DNA from: an uncultured Ruminococcus sp.
GTDB lineage: Bacteria > Bacillota > Clostridia > Oscillospirales > Ruminococcaceae
NCBI GenBank assembly: GCA_900541495.1
Contig: UQKC01000006.1
Location: 1-62,278, forward strand
DNA: 62,278 nucleotides
Reading direction: 5' to 3'
Under the pieces are notes generated by a model. It saw only the letters and a program-made list of their open reading frames with translations, was not told the DNA's origin and made no database searches. The first letter of the stretch is position 1; the number at the start of each line of letters is the position of its first letter. The translations under genes were made by a program, and so were the position numbers. Shown in pieces: positions 49,113 through 57,211 of this stretch.

Positions 49113-49781
49113 GTGGCTGATTTTGAAGTCGTTGAAAAATTCGTCAGCATAAACGGCGAAGGACAAAGAGCAGGACAGCTTGCTGTTTTTATTCGCTTCA
49201 AAGGCTGCAATCTTAACTGCGGATACTGCGATACTAAATGGGCAAATGACCTGTCAGCCCCGTTTGAATCAATGAACGAAGATGAGATTTACGATTATAT
49301 CAAATCAACAGGTGTAAAGAATGTTACCCTTACAGGTGGAGAACCTTTGCTCCGTGATAATATAGGAATTTTGCTTGAACGTCTTGGAAAAGACAATTCG
49401 CTCAATGTTGAGATAGAAACCAACGGAAGCGTTCTTATCGAACCGTACGCAAACATTGTCAAGCGTCCGAGCTTTACACTCGATTATAAGCTCGGCGGCA
49501 GCGGAATGGAACGATTTATGAAGACCGAGAACTATCAGTTTTTGCAAAAATGCGATACTGTAAAATTTGTTGTTTCTTCCGTGAGCGATCTTGAACGTGC
49601 TGTCGAGATAATCAAAGAATATGAACTTGATAAAAGATGCGGTGTTTACCTTAGTGCCGTTTTCGGCAAAATTGAACCTGCCAATATCGTTTCATTTATG
49701 ATAGATAAGAATTTGAACGATGTAAATTTACAATTACAGATGCATAAATTTATATGGGATCCGAACAAGCGGGGTGTTTAA
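49113..49781 (+). CDS. queE: 7-carboxy-7-deazaguanine synthase
   Basis: Radical-SAM enzyme contracting 6-carboxytetrahydropterin to 7-carboxy-7-deazaguanine. 222 residues with substrate-binding EGQRAGQLAVFIRF, cluster motif CNLNCGYC (CX3CX2C), and TLTGGEPLL. I start at GTG 49113 (VADFEVVEKFVS): AAAGGA is 8 nt upstream, overlapping the end of queD. The folE start follows its stop with no gap. Confidence 0.94.
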   Translation: MADFEVVEKFVSINGEGQRAGQLAVFIRFKGCNLNCGYCDTKWANDLSAPFESMNEDEIYDYIKSTGVKNVTLTGGEPLLRDNIGILLERLGKDNSLNVEIETNGSVLIEPYANIVKRPSFTLDYKLGGSGMERFMKTENYQFLQKCDTVKFVVSSVSDLERAVEIIKEYELDKRCGVYLSAVFGKIEPANIVSFMIDKNLNDVNLQLQMHKFIWDPNKRGV

Positions 49782-50372
49782 ATGAAAAAAGAATTTGACT
49801 ATGAAGCTATAAAGGAGCATATTCGCGGAATTCTCGTTGCTCTTGGCGAAGATCCCGACAGAGAGGGACTTCGTGAAACTCCTGATCGTGTTGCAAGAAT
49901 GTACGGCGAGGTTTTTGAGGGTATGCGCTACACGAACGCCGAGATCGCCGAAATGTTCAACAAATCATTTGAGGACGGCTTTTCAAGGCACAGCGACGAT
50001 ATCGTTCTTGTAAAGGATATCGAAGTTTTCTCCTACTGTGAGCACCACATGGCACTGATGTATGATATGAAAGTATCTGTCGCATATATTCCTAACGGAA
50101 AAGTTCTCGGCTTGTCCAAAATAGCAAGAATTGCCGATATGGCAGCGAAGCGTTTACAGCTTCAGGAACGCCTTGGCGCAGATATTGCGGAGATCATCAC
50201 TCTTGCAAGCGGTTCTCCCGATGTTGCTGTTATAATTGAAGCAAACCATAGTTGTATGACAGCACGCGGAATAAAGAAGCCGAGCGCAAAGACTGTTTCA
50301 ACAACTTTCAGAGGACGTTTTGAAACCGAAGCCGCACTTCAGAACAGACTTTTTATGCAGATGAAAATGTGA
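49782..50372 (+). CDS. folE: GTP cyclohydrolase I
   Basis: 196-residue type I enzyme that makes dihydroneopterin triphosphate, the starting substrate for QueD (and for folate). Zinc ligands in SYCEHHMALM and HSCMTARGIKKPSA; EDPDREGLRETPDRVARMY is the usual N-terminal block. Its place inside the que operon indicates a dedicated supply for queuosine, although a role in folate cannot be excluded. Confidence 0.96.
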   Translation: MKKEFDYEAIKEHIRGILVALGEDPDREGLRETPDRVARMYGEVFEGMRYTNAEIAEMFNKSFEDGFSRHSDDIVLVKDIEVFSYCEHHMALMYDMKVSVAYIPNGKVLGLSKIARIADMAAKRLQLQERLGADIAEIITLASGSPDVAVIIEANHSCMTARGIKKPSAKTVSTTFRGRFETEAALQNRLFMQMKM

Positions 50373-50376
50373 TGAT

Positions 50377-50892
50377 ATGGTAATACTTATAAGCGGCTGC
50401 TCGCACACGGGCAAAACTCTTCTCGCGCAAAAGCTTCTTGAAAAATATCAATATCCGTATCTTTCGATAGATCATCTTAAAATGGGACTTATACGAAGCG
50501 GTCAGACGGAACTTACACCGTCCGATGATAAAGAGCTTCTCCCCTATCTTTGGAATATCGTAAAAGAGATAGTCAAAACCGCAATTGAAAATGAGCAAAA
50601 TTTTATAGTTGAGGGTTGTTATATTCCTTTTGACCGGGAAGATGATTTTGATGAAAATTATCTGCGACATATAAAGTTTCTCTGTCTTATAATGACGGCA
50701 AAATACATCAATGCGCATTTTGCCGATATAAAGCATCACGCAGATGATATCGAAAAGCGCCTTGATGACAGTTGGCTCAATGCGGAAGAGCTTATTTCCG
50801 AAAACAAGGAAAATCTTGAATTGTGCCGAAAATATGGCTGCAAATATATCCTTATCAATGATGAATATAAAATCAACCTACAAAATTTATAA
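50377..50892 (+). CDS. Small P-loop kinase-like protein in the queuosine operon
   Basis: 171 residues. Walker A GCSHTGKT at residues ~7-14 (ILISGCSHTGKTLLAQKL), a Tyr-x-x-Ile-Asp-His segment (YPYLSIDHLKMGLIRSG) as in adenylate- or nucleoside-kinase-like proteins, and a possible Walker B/lid part at FIVEGCYIP. The C-terminal half has LDDSWLNAEELISEN. It begins 4 nt after folE without a clear ribosome site, so it is translated by coupling, and queC follows after 12 nt. It is not a known queuosine enzyme. A kinase acting on a precursor or salvaged nucleoside is conceivable; this is inference from position. Confidence 0.7.
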   Translation: MVILISGCSHTGKTLLAQKLLEKYQYPYLSIDHLKMGLIRSGQTELTPSDDKELLPYLWNIVKEIVKTAIENEQNFIVEGCYIPFDREDDFDENYLRHIKFLCLIMTAKYINAHFADIKHHADDIEKRLDDSWLNAEELISENKENLELCRKYGCKYILINDEYKINLQNL

Positions 50893-50904
50893 AGGAGAAT
50901 AACT

Positions 50905-51585
50905 ATGAAAGCACTTGTTTTATTCAGCGGCGGCGTTGACAGCACAACCTGCCTTGCGCTTGCCATTGACAGATACGGAAAGGATAATGTTGTTGCACTT
51001 TCCGTTTCATACGGTCAGAAGCACACAAAAGAAGTTGAAGCTGCTGACAAAATTGCCAAGCACTATGGAGTTGAGTTTATAAAGCTCGACCTTTCGGAAA
51101 TGTTCAAGTTCTCGGACTGCTCGCTCCTGCAGCATTCCGACAAGGAAGTTCCGCACGAAAGCTACGCTGAACAGCTCAAAGAAACCAACGGTTCGCCTGT
51201 TTCAACCTATGTTCCGTTCAGGAACGGTCTTTTCATTGCTTCTGCGGCAAGTATTGCTTTGTCCAAAGGCTGCGGTGTTATTCTTTATGGTGCTCACGCC
51301 GACGATGCGGCAGGAAACGCTTATCCCGACTGCTCCGAGGTGTTCAACAACGCTATGAACACTGCCGTTTGGGAGGGCAGCGGTCATCAGGTCAAAGTCG
51401 AAGCACCTTTCGTTGGAATGAACAAGGCAGGCGTTGTTAAAAAAGGACTTGAACTCGGTGTTCCTTATGAACTTACTTGGAGCTGCTATGAGGGTCACGA
51501 CAAGCCATGCGGCGTATGCGGAACTTGCATCGACCGTCAGAAAGCATTTGAAGCAAACGGCGTTACCGACCCACTTTTAAAGTAA
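50905..51585 (+). CDS. queC: 7-cyano-7-deazaguanine synthase
   Basis: ATP-dependent conversion of 7-carboxy-7-deazaguanine to preQ0. 226 residues with the PP-loop LVLFSGGVDSTTCLALA and YGAHADDAAGNAYPDC, and a zinc site built from C in TWSCYEG and CGVCGTCIDRQ. AAAGGAG precedes the ATG. Next gene queF begins 12 nt later. Confidence 0.97.
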   Translation: MKALVLFSGGVDSTTCLALAIDRYGKDNVVALSVSYGQKHTKEVEAADKIAKHYGVEFIKLDLSEMFKFSDCSLLQHSDKEVPHESYAEQLKETNGSPVSTYVPFRNGLFIASAASIALSKGCGVILYGAHADDAAGNAYPDCSEVFNNAMNTAVWEGSGHQVKVEAPFVGMNKAGVVKKGLELGVPYELTWSCYEGHDKPCGVCGTCIDRQKAFEANGVTDPLLK

Positions 51586-51597
51586 AGGAGAATAAAA

Positions 51598-52095
51598 ATG
51601 ACAGGAAGAAATACCGAAGAAACACAGGGCATTACGCTCCTAGGCAATCAGAAAACCAAGTACCCTACCGACTATGACCCAAATGTGCTTGAAACATTCG
51701 TAAACAAGCATCAGAACAACGATTATTTCGTAAAGTTCAACTGCCCCGAATTTACAAGCCTCTGCCCTATCACGGGACAGCCCGATTTTGCCACAATATA
51801 TATTTCTTATGTTCCGTCCGTTAAAATGGTAGAAAGCAAATCCTTGAAGCTTTATCTTTACAGCTTCCGCAATCACGGTGATTTCCATGAGGACTGTATG
51901 AACATCATTATGAAGGACCTTATCAAGCTTATGGATCCCAAATATATTGAAGTATGGGGCAAATTCACCCCGCGCGGCGGCATTTCCATTGACCCTTACT
52001 GCAATTATGGCAAGAAAGGTACAATGTGGGAACAAGTCGCAGTTGACAGACTTGCGCACCATGATCTTTATCCCGAAAAAGTCGATAACAGATAA
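51598..52095 (+). CDS. queF: NADPH-dependent 7-cyano-7-deazaguanine reductase
   Basis: Reduces preQ0 to preQ1, completing the free-base pathway. 165 residues, unimodular type. Catalytic Cys in FTSLCPITGQPDFA, the QueF motif in ESKSLKLYLYSFRNHGDFHE, and RGGISIDPYCNYG. It is the last gene; its product class is the ligand of the riboswitch upstream. tgt and queA are not in the window. Confidence 0.97.
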   Translation: MTGRNTEETQGITLLGNQKTKYPTDYDPNVLETFVNKHQNNDYFVKFNCPEFTSLCPITGQPDFATIYISYVPSVKMVESKSLKLYLYSFRNHGDFHEDCMNIIMKDLIKLMDPKYIEVWGKFTPRGGISIDPYCNYGKKGTMWEQVAVDRLAHHDLYPEKVDNR

Positions 52096-52119
52096 TCATA
52101 TAATAAAAATAACAAAAAC

Positions 52120-52154
52120 GCGTGACTCTCATTTTGCGAAAGTCACGCATTTTT
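52120..52154. terminator. Bidirectional terminator between queF and the PASTA/serine-hydrolase gene
   Basis: GCGTGACT/AGTCACGC stem (52120-52127, 52141-52148) with T-rich sequence on the + side (ATTTTTTATT) and GTTTTTGTTATTTTT on the minus side, between convergent genes. Confidence 0.9.
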
Positions 52155-53389
52155 TATTCTGAAATAAGCTTGTTCAAATTATCTGCATATCTTGCGCAGT
52201 CATGGAAAAGCTGAGTTTTGATATTTGAGGAAGTGCTTCGGATATAGAGTACGATAACATACGGCGAATCAGTATAGACTACAGCTGCCGCACCGAGCGT
52301 ATAGAAATCATCCTGCGGAAGAAAACCGTATTTTTCGCAAACGGTGTATTCTTCAAGCTCGTCCGAGAAAAGATCGTTATGCTCACTGTTTGCAAGGAAT
52401 TCTTTCATAAGCGCACCGTTTTGATGTTCTTCATTGAAGAAATAGATATCCTTGAAGTAAACAGCGGTTTCTCTTGCGGTGAGTTTGAACCAATAGTTGT
52501 CCTCGGTCATTCGTTCGTCACGGCCAAGTCCCTCTGCAAGCTGATTAAAGCAGTCATAGCCTATGTAGTTATAGAGCATTTTATATGCCGTATTGTCGCT
52601 CTTTTCAATAGCAGCTTTTGCAAGCTCTTCAATGGTGAACTTTGTTCCGATTGGCTGATTATCGATAAGTTCAGAGCTTGAATTAAGCATATCTTCGGTC
52701 ATTTCAAAGCTTTGCGAAAGATCTGTTTCGTTTCCGAGAACTGCTCTTACATAAGGTGCTTTTATAATGCTTGCCGCTGAGAATGAAACATCTGCATTGT
52801 ATTCGACCGATGCTCCGCTTTCAAGATTTACGAACATAAAGCCTGCATCACCGTATTTTTTTATGAGTACATTGTAAAGATCGTCAAGAGCAGCGCTTAT
52901 CTCCTCATTGTCGGTATCGATGCCCGATGTGATTATCGTTGACGGTTCGCCCTCGGACATTGTTTCAAAATCAAAATTAGGCTCATCAACAAGAAGTGTT
53001 TGTGCAAGCTTCGGCGTTTCTGGTTCAGCTGGTTCAGTTTCGGTCACCGCCTCGGTCTGCTCCTCCACTGTTTCTTCTTGACGCTTTCCTCCGCTCGCTA
53101 TTACCTTAACTACAGTATCGCCCGGGGTATACGCTTCTTCGGGAGCAATGCTCTGCGAAAGGATAACACCTTTTTCATAGTCAGTATCATAGTCATATTC
53201 TACATCAAGCGTGAAAAATCTGCTGTAACAGCCGTTTACATCATCGACGGTATAACCGACGATCTTCGGCATTATCTCCTGCACATCGGCAGGCTTTCGG
53301 AAGATAACAATGCAGGCTACCACTACAAACGCTATCAGCGAAAGTATGATTATTACTATGCTGACAAGCTTTTCATTTCTATTGTTCAT
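52154..53389 (-). CDS. PASTA-domain and class-A beta-lactamase-like serine hydrolase, membrane-anchored
   Basis: 411 residues: one membrane helix (~9-30), a PASTA-like domain (MPKIVGYTVDDVNGCYSRF ... GDTVVKVIASGG; ~38-100), a Glu/Thr-rich linker, then a serine hydrolase domain from ~165. The SxxK motif is SIIK in FSAASIIKAPYV and the SDN motif is in IEKSDNTAYKML. The third motif reads KYG instead of KTG/KSG (VCEKYGFLP) and no ExxLN omega-loop motif is seen. It is thus more likely a peptidoglycan-related or inactive homologue than a resistance enzyme. Outside-facing. It follows the ABC permease by 21 nt in the same unit; AGGAGG precedes the ATG. Confidence 0.85.
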   Translation of the reverse strand: MNNRNEKLVSIVIIILSLIAFVVVACIVIFRKPADVQEIMPKIVGYTVDDVNGCYSRFFTLDVEYDYDTDYEKGVILSQSIAPEEAYTPGDTVVKVIASGGKRQEETVEEQTEAVTETEPAEPETPKLAQTLLVDEPNFDFETMSEGEPSTIITSGIDTDNEEISAALDDLYNVLIKKYGDAGFMFVNLESGASVEYNADVSFSAASIIKAPYVRAVLGNETDLSQSFEMTEDMLNSSSELIDNQPIGTKFTIEELAKAAIEKSDNTAYKMLYNYIGYDCFNQLAEGLGRDERMTEDNYWFKLTARETAVYFKDIYFFNEEHQNGALMKEFLANSEHNDLFSDELEEYTVCEKYGFLPQDDFYTLGAAAVVYTDSPYVIVLYIRSTSSNIKTQLFHDCARYADNLNKLISE

Positions 53390-53410
53390 AAGAAATCCTC
53401 CTTTGGAAGA

Positions 53411-56368
53411 TCAATCAACTGATTTGAGCGAAGTCGCCATATCTATCTTTTTCAGGCGGAAATAAAGCATTATGTTTACAAAAACAGCAAATACAACTGT
53501 AAGAGCTGCAGCGGCAAAGAAACAATAAGCAGGTATATCGGGCGCGAACATTACCGAATCAACCTCGCAGGTATGTCGGACAAAACCTTCAAAGAAAACT
53601 CCGAAAATAAGTCCTGCTATCATTCCCATAAGTGCGGATATCGTGTTTTCACGGTAAATATACGCTGCAACTTCGCCGTCATAAAAACCGAGGACTTTTA
53701 TTGTTGCAAGTTCATGCAAACGTTCATTTACATTTATATTCGTAAGATTGAACATTACAACAAATGCAAGCGCTCCTGCGCAGACTATTACAAGAATAAC
53801 GATAAAGGAAAGGCTTTCAACAAGAGTTCTGAAGCTGTCACTTCCGCTTGAAGAATAGTTTACCGCAAGCACATCATCACGCTCAACAAGGGCTTCGGAA
53901 AGCTCGCTTTCTCTTGATATATCGTTCATATCAATGTACATAACATTGTTTTTCAGTTCATAGTCAAGTCCAAGCTTGTCAAATCCGCCCGAAGCTATAA
54001 ACACATAGTTGAACGTGTAATTTTCCATTATTCCGATAATCTCAACGGAATGTCCCTGCTCAAAATAAACGCTGTCGCCAAGCTTTACATCAAGCAGACG
54101 AGCAAGCTTTTCGTTTATGACGATACCATTGTCCGAAAGGTCATAATGCTCTTTTGTCACACGGTTATGGATATCGAAAAAGTTGGAAATGTTGTTCTCA
54201 TCTTCGGGAACGATAAGATAAACCTCTGTAGAGCCTTTTTTCGAATAAAGATCATCGACTTTCTGCATTGCAAACATCGAATTGTCAACAAGACCCGTAT
54301 CATCAGCGGCTTTTTTGACTTCAGCATAGTCAGCCTTTCCGTCATCAAGCGCCGCTACCGCATCATAGAGGAAAACGTTTGAATACTGTCTGTCAACAAT
54401 ACTCACTATCGAATCACGAAGTCCGAAACCCGTAACAAGCAGTGCTGTACAGCCGCCGATTCCGATTATCATCATTATAACACGGCTTTTGTATCGGAAA
54501 AGATTTCGGAATGTCACCTTTGTGGTGAACTTCATTCTGCTCCAGAGCGGTGTTATCCTTTCAAGGAAGATACGCTTGCCGTTTTTTGGCGGCTTCGGAC
54601 GCATTAACTCCGCAGGCTTTGAGATAAGCTCCACTCGACAAGCCATAAATGACGAAAGTCCCGTGCAAAGGCAAGCGGCAACTGCGCAGTAGAGCGCATA
54701 GTCCCACCTGAACGAAGCGGAAAATTTATCGAATGCATATATCGATTTATAGCAGGTGAAAATGAGCTTTGGAATAGTCCCAAGTCCAAGTGCAACGCCT
54801 GCAATAACTCCGGGAATGCTCGCAAGAACGGCATAAAGTATATATTGTCCCATTATTTCGCCGTAACCGTAGCCAAGCGCCTTGAATGTACCCGTCTGAA
54901 TTCGCTGTTCCTCGACCATTCGTGTCATTGTCGTCCAGCAGACAAGCGCCGCGATAAGAATAAAGAATATAGGGAATACCTTTGCAATGGCATCTACCTT
55001 GTCGCAGTCATCGCCATAATTTCCGAATGACGGATAAATGTCACTGCGGTTCATTACATACCATTTGGCATCTTTTGTCTTGTCGGCAACTTCTTTTTCG
55101 GCATCGGCTATCTCTGCCTGCGCATCTTTAAGTTTCTCTTCGCCGTCTGCAATTTCGTCAGCGGCATTATCAAGCTCTGAACGCGCTTCGGCAAGCTTGT
55201 CCGAATTATCCGTTATTGAATTATCGATAGCCGAAATATACTGTTCAAGTCCGTTTTTGCAGGCAGCCTTTGTGCCATTGTCATATTCGGCAGGAATTGA
55301 CATATATCCCGTTAAAAGCTGAACAAGGTCATCGTCAGCCGAAAAGAAATCTCCCTGATCCAATTCATTGATAACATCGGAAATTTCGCTTTGGTCGGAA
55401 ACAGCGGTCGTTTCATAGTCGGAAAGAACCTCATTGAGCTTTTTCGATACAGCTCTAAGCTTTTCAACAGCTCTCAAACCGTCATTATATTCTATCTCGC
55501 CGTCGGTAAGCTTTTCTTTTGCATCGTCAATATCTTTCTGCGAATTGCTGACATCCGCTTTTGCGTCATTTATTTCTTCATAAGCATCGTCGGTGATTTT
55601 CTTAACACGCTTTTCTATCTCAGTTTCGCCAAAGTCTTCAATCAAGCTGATTTTTTCTTCGATAAAATCATCATATTCGTTTTTAAACGGGTCAAGCTTT
55701 TCAGCGCCGTCAACTTTGACATAAACGTCCGTAAAAACTTCAAGGTCGAAATTCTCTTTCGGGATAAGGATATAACCGTTCAGCGTTCCGTTTCCGATAG
55801 AGGTCGTTCCACGCTCAAGTGAGATATACATAGGAAGCTTTATATAGCCTACAACGGTATATTCATTCCGTGAAAGAGTATCCGAAATATCATCATCGTT
55901 CGGTGCGGATAATGTGACTTTCTCCCCTATTTGAGGCTGCTCAGTGCCGCGGAATTTATAGTCAACGACACATTCGTCACTGCTCTGCGGAAGTCTGCCC
56001 TCGACTATCTCGGGATAATTGAACTTGCTCTCGGGGGCATAAGAATAGACCTTTACAGCCTTTCGTGAAACAGAATCACTTTCTATAAAAAGGTCGGACG
56101 AATAAGCTCCCTCGGAATAAAATGCGTCGTCAAATAAACCGATATCATCAACTTCACTCTGCTCAAATCCGAGCGTTGACATTATGTGGATATCATCAAG
56201 CGAGTGTTCGTTATAATAATTCCAAGCGTTCTTTTTCATATCGGGAGAAGCTGCCTTTAATCCCGAGAAAAATCCCGAGCCGAGCGCAATTATCGCAAAG
56301 ATCGCAATAAATCTTCCGAAAGTGTTTTTTATACTTCGGAATGTATTTTTCAGCATTGATTTTTTCAT
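53411..56368 (-). CDS. ABC transporter permease with two FtsX domains
   Basis: 985 residues. N-terminal membrane helix (TFGRFIAIFAIIALGSGFFSG part), a long external region of ~420 residues with a coiled coil (~260-310 and ~390-440, Asp/Lys/Glu-rich), three membrane helices near 465-590, then a second external domain, and three helices near 860-970 in the FtsX pattern. This is the large MacB/FtsX-like permease type used for extrusion of lipids or peptides or for sensing. The coiled coil in the external loop is characteristic. ATPase is 14 nt upstream; the PASTA/hydrolase gene is 21 nt downstream. Confidence 0.9.
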   Translation of the reverse strand: MKKSMLKNTFRSIKNTFGRFIAIFAIIALGSGFFSGLKAASPDMKKNAWNYYNEHSLDDIHIMSTLGFEQSEVDDIGLFDDAFYSEGAYSSDLFIESDSVSRKAVKVYSYAPESKFNYPEIVEGRLPQSSDECVVDYKFRGTEQPQIGEKVTLSAPNDDDISDTLSRNEYTVVGYIKLPMYISLERGTTSIGNGTLNGYILIPKENFDLEVFTDVYVKVDGAEKLDPFKNEYDDFIEEKISLIEDFGETEIEKRVKKITDDAYEEINDAKADVSNSQKDIDDAKEKLTDGEIEYNDGLRAVEKLRAVSKKLNEVLSDYETTAVSDQSEISDVINELDQGDFFSADDDLVQLLTGYMSIPAEYDNGTKAACKNGLEQYISAIDNSITDNSDKLAEARSELDNAADEIADGEEKLKDAQAEIADAEKEVADKTKDAKWYVMNRSDIYPSFGNYGDDCDKVDAIAKVFPIFFILIAALVCWTTMTRMVEEQRIQTGTFKALGYGYGEIMGQYILYAVLASIPGVIAGVALGLGTIPKLIFTCYKSIYAFDKFSASFRWDYALYCAVAACLCTGLSSFMACRVELISKPAELMRPKPPKNGKRIFLERITPLWSRMKFTTKVTFRNLFRYKSRVIMMIIGIGGCTALLVTGFGLRDSIVSIVDRQYSNVFLYDAVAALDDGKADYAEVKKAADDTGLVDNSMFAMQKVDDLYSKKGSTEVYLIVPEDENNISNFFDIHNRVTKEHYDLSDNGIVINEKLARLLDVKLGDSVYFEQGHSVEIIGIMENYTFNYVFIASGGFDKLGLDYELKNNVMYIDMNDISRESELSEALVERDDVLAVNYSSSGSDSFRTLVESLSFIVILVIVCAGALAFVVMFNLTNINVNERLHELATIKVLGFYDGEVAAYIYRENTISALMGMIAGLIFGVFFEGFVRHTCEVDSVMFAPDIPAYCFFAAAALTVVFAVFVNIMLYFRLKKIDMATSLKSVD

Positions 56369-56382
56369 AGAACGTTACCTCT

Positions 56383-57084
56383 TTACCATTCAATGGTGTC
56401 GATCGAAGCAGGCTTGTCATTCAGAACAACGCTTTCGACCTTGCTGCTCTTTATGGTGATAACACGGTCAGCCATTGGAGTTATGGCAAGGTTATGCGTT
56501 ATAACAACAACGGTCGTTCCCGTGTTTCGGCAGGTATCCTGCAAAAGCTTTAGGATTGTTTTACCAGTCTGGTAATCAAGCGCTCCCGTCGGTTCATCAC
56601 AGAGCAGAAGCTTCGGCTTTTTCGCAAGTGCTCTTGCAATAGAAACACGCTGTTGTTCGCCGCCTGAGAGCTGAGCGGGAAAGTTGTCCATTCTGTCGCC
56701 AAGTCCGACTTCGCGAAGTATCTGTTCTGCACCGATACAATCCTTGCATATCTCCGTAGCAAGTTCAACATTTTCCTTTGCGGTGAGATTTTGAACAAGG
56801 TTGTAGAACTGGAAAACGAAGCCGATATCATATCTTCTGTATGAAATAAGTTCTTTCGGGGAATATTTTGCGATATCAACGCCGTCAACGATTATCTCGC
56901 CCTCGTCGCAGCAGTCCATTCCGCCGAGCATATTGAGAACAGTAGTCTTTCCTGCACCGCTTGCGCCGACGATAACGGCAAATTCGCCTTTTTCGATGCT
57001 GAAATTTATCCCGTCAGAGGCATTTATAGTAACTTCGCCCATTTTATAACGTTTATACACATTTTTTAATTCAACAAAACTCAT
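56383..57084 (-). CDS. ABC transporter ATP-binding protein (LolD/MacB type)
   Basis: 233 residues. Walker A VGASGAGKTTVLNMLGG, Q-loop in GFVFQFYNLVQNLT, signature LSGGEQQRVSIARALAKKP, Walker B LLCDEPTGALD and switch VVVITHN. Matches the subfamily that powers FtsX-type permeases. AAGGAAG precedes the ATG; the extended -10 promoter at 57122-57130 starts the unit. Confidence 0.95.
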   Translation of the reverse strand: MSFVELKNVYKRYKMGEVTINASDGINFSIEKGEFAVIVGASGAGKTTVLNMLGGMDCCDEGEIIVDGVDIAKYSPKELISYRRYDIGFVFQFYNLVQNLTAKENVELATEICKDCIGAEQILREVGLGDRMDNFPAQLSGGEQQRVSIARALAKKPKLLLCDEPTGALDYQTGKTILKLLQDTCRNTGTTVVVITHNLAITPMADRVITIKSSKVESVVLNDKPASIDTIEW

Positions 57085-57121
57085 TTTTTTACTTCCTTTA
57101 TAAAAATTTAAATATACAGTT

Positions 57122-57130
57122 ATTATAGCA
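57122..57130 (-). promoter_or_regulatory. Extended -10 promoter of the ABC transporter operon
   Basis: Minus strand TGCTATAAT, 37 nt before the ATPase start; the -35 region (TTTTAC) is weak. Confidence 0.6.
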
Positions 57131-57171
57131 TATTTTTCCGCGAAGTAAAAGACATTTCACTGTTTTTTCAT

Positions 57172-57204
57172 AAAAAAAGAACAGCAGATGCTTACCTGCT
57201 GTCC
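57172..57204 (-). terminator. Terminator of the GH74-like gene
   Basis: 9-bp stem with one G-U (57196-57204 with 57179-57187, 8-nt loop) followed on the minus strand by seven Ts (57172-57178). Confidence 0.92.
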
Positions 57205-57211
57205 TTTAGGT

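Noticed and set aside
52154..53389. Antibiotic-resistance beta-lactamase
   Set aside because: The third active-site motif is KYG, the omega-loop ExxLN is missing, and the protein is membrane-anchored with a PASTA domain.
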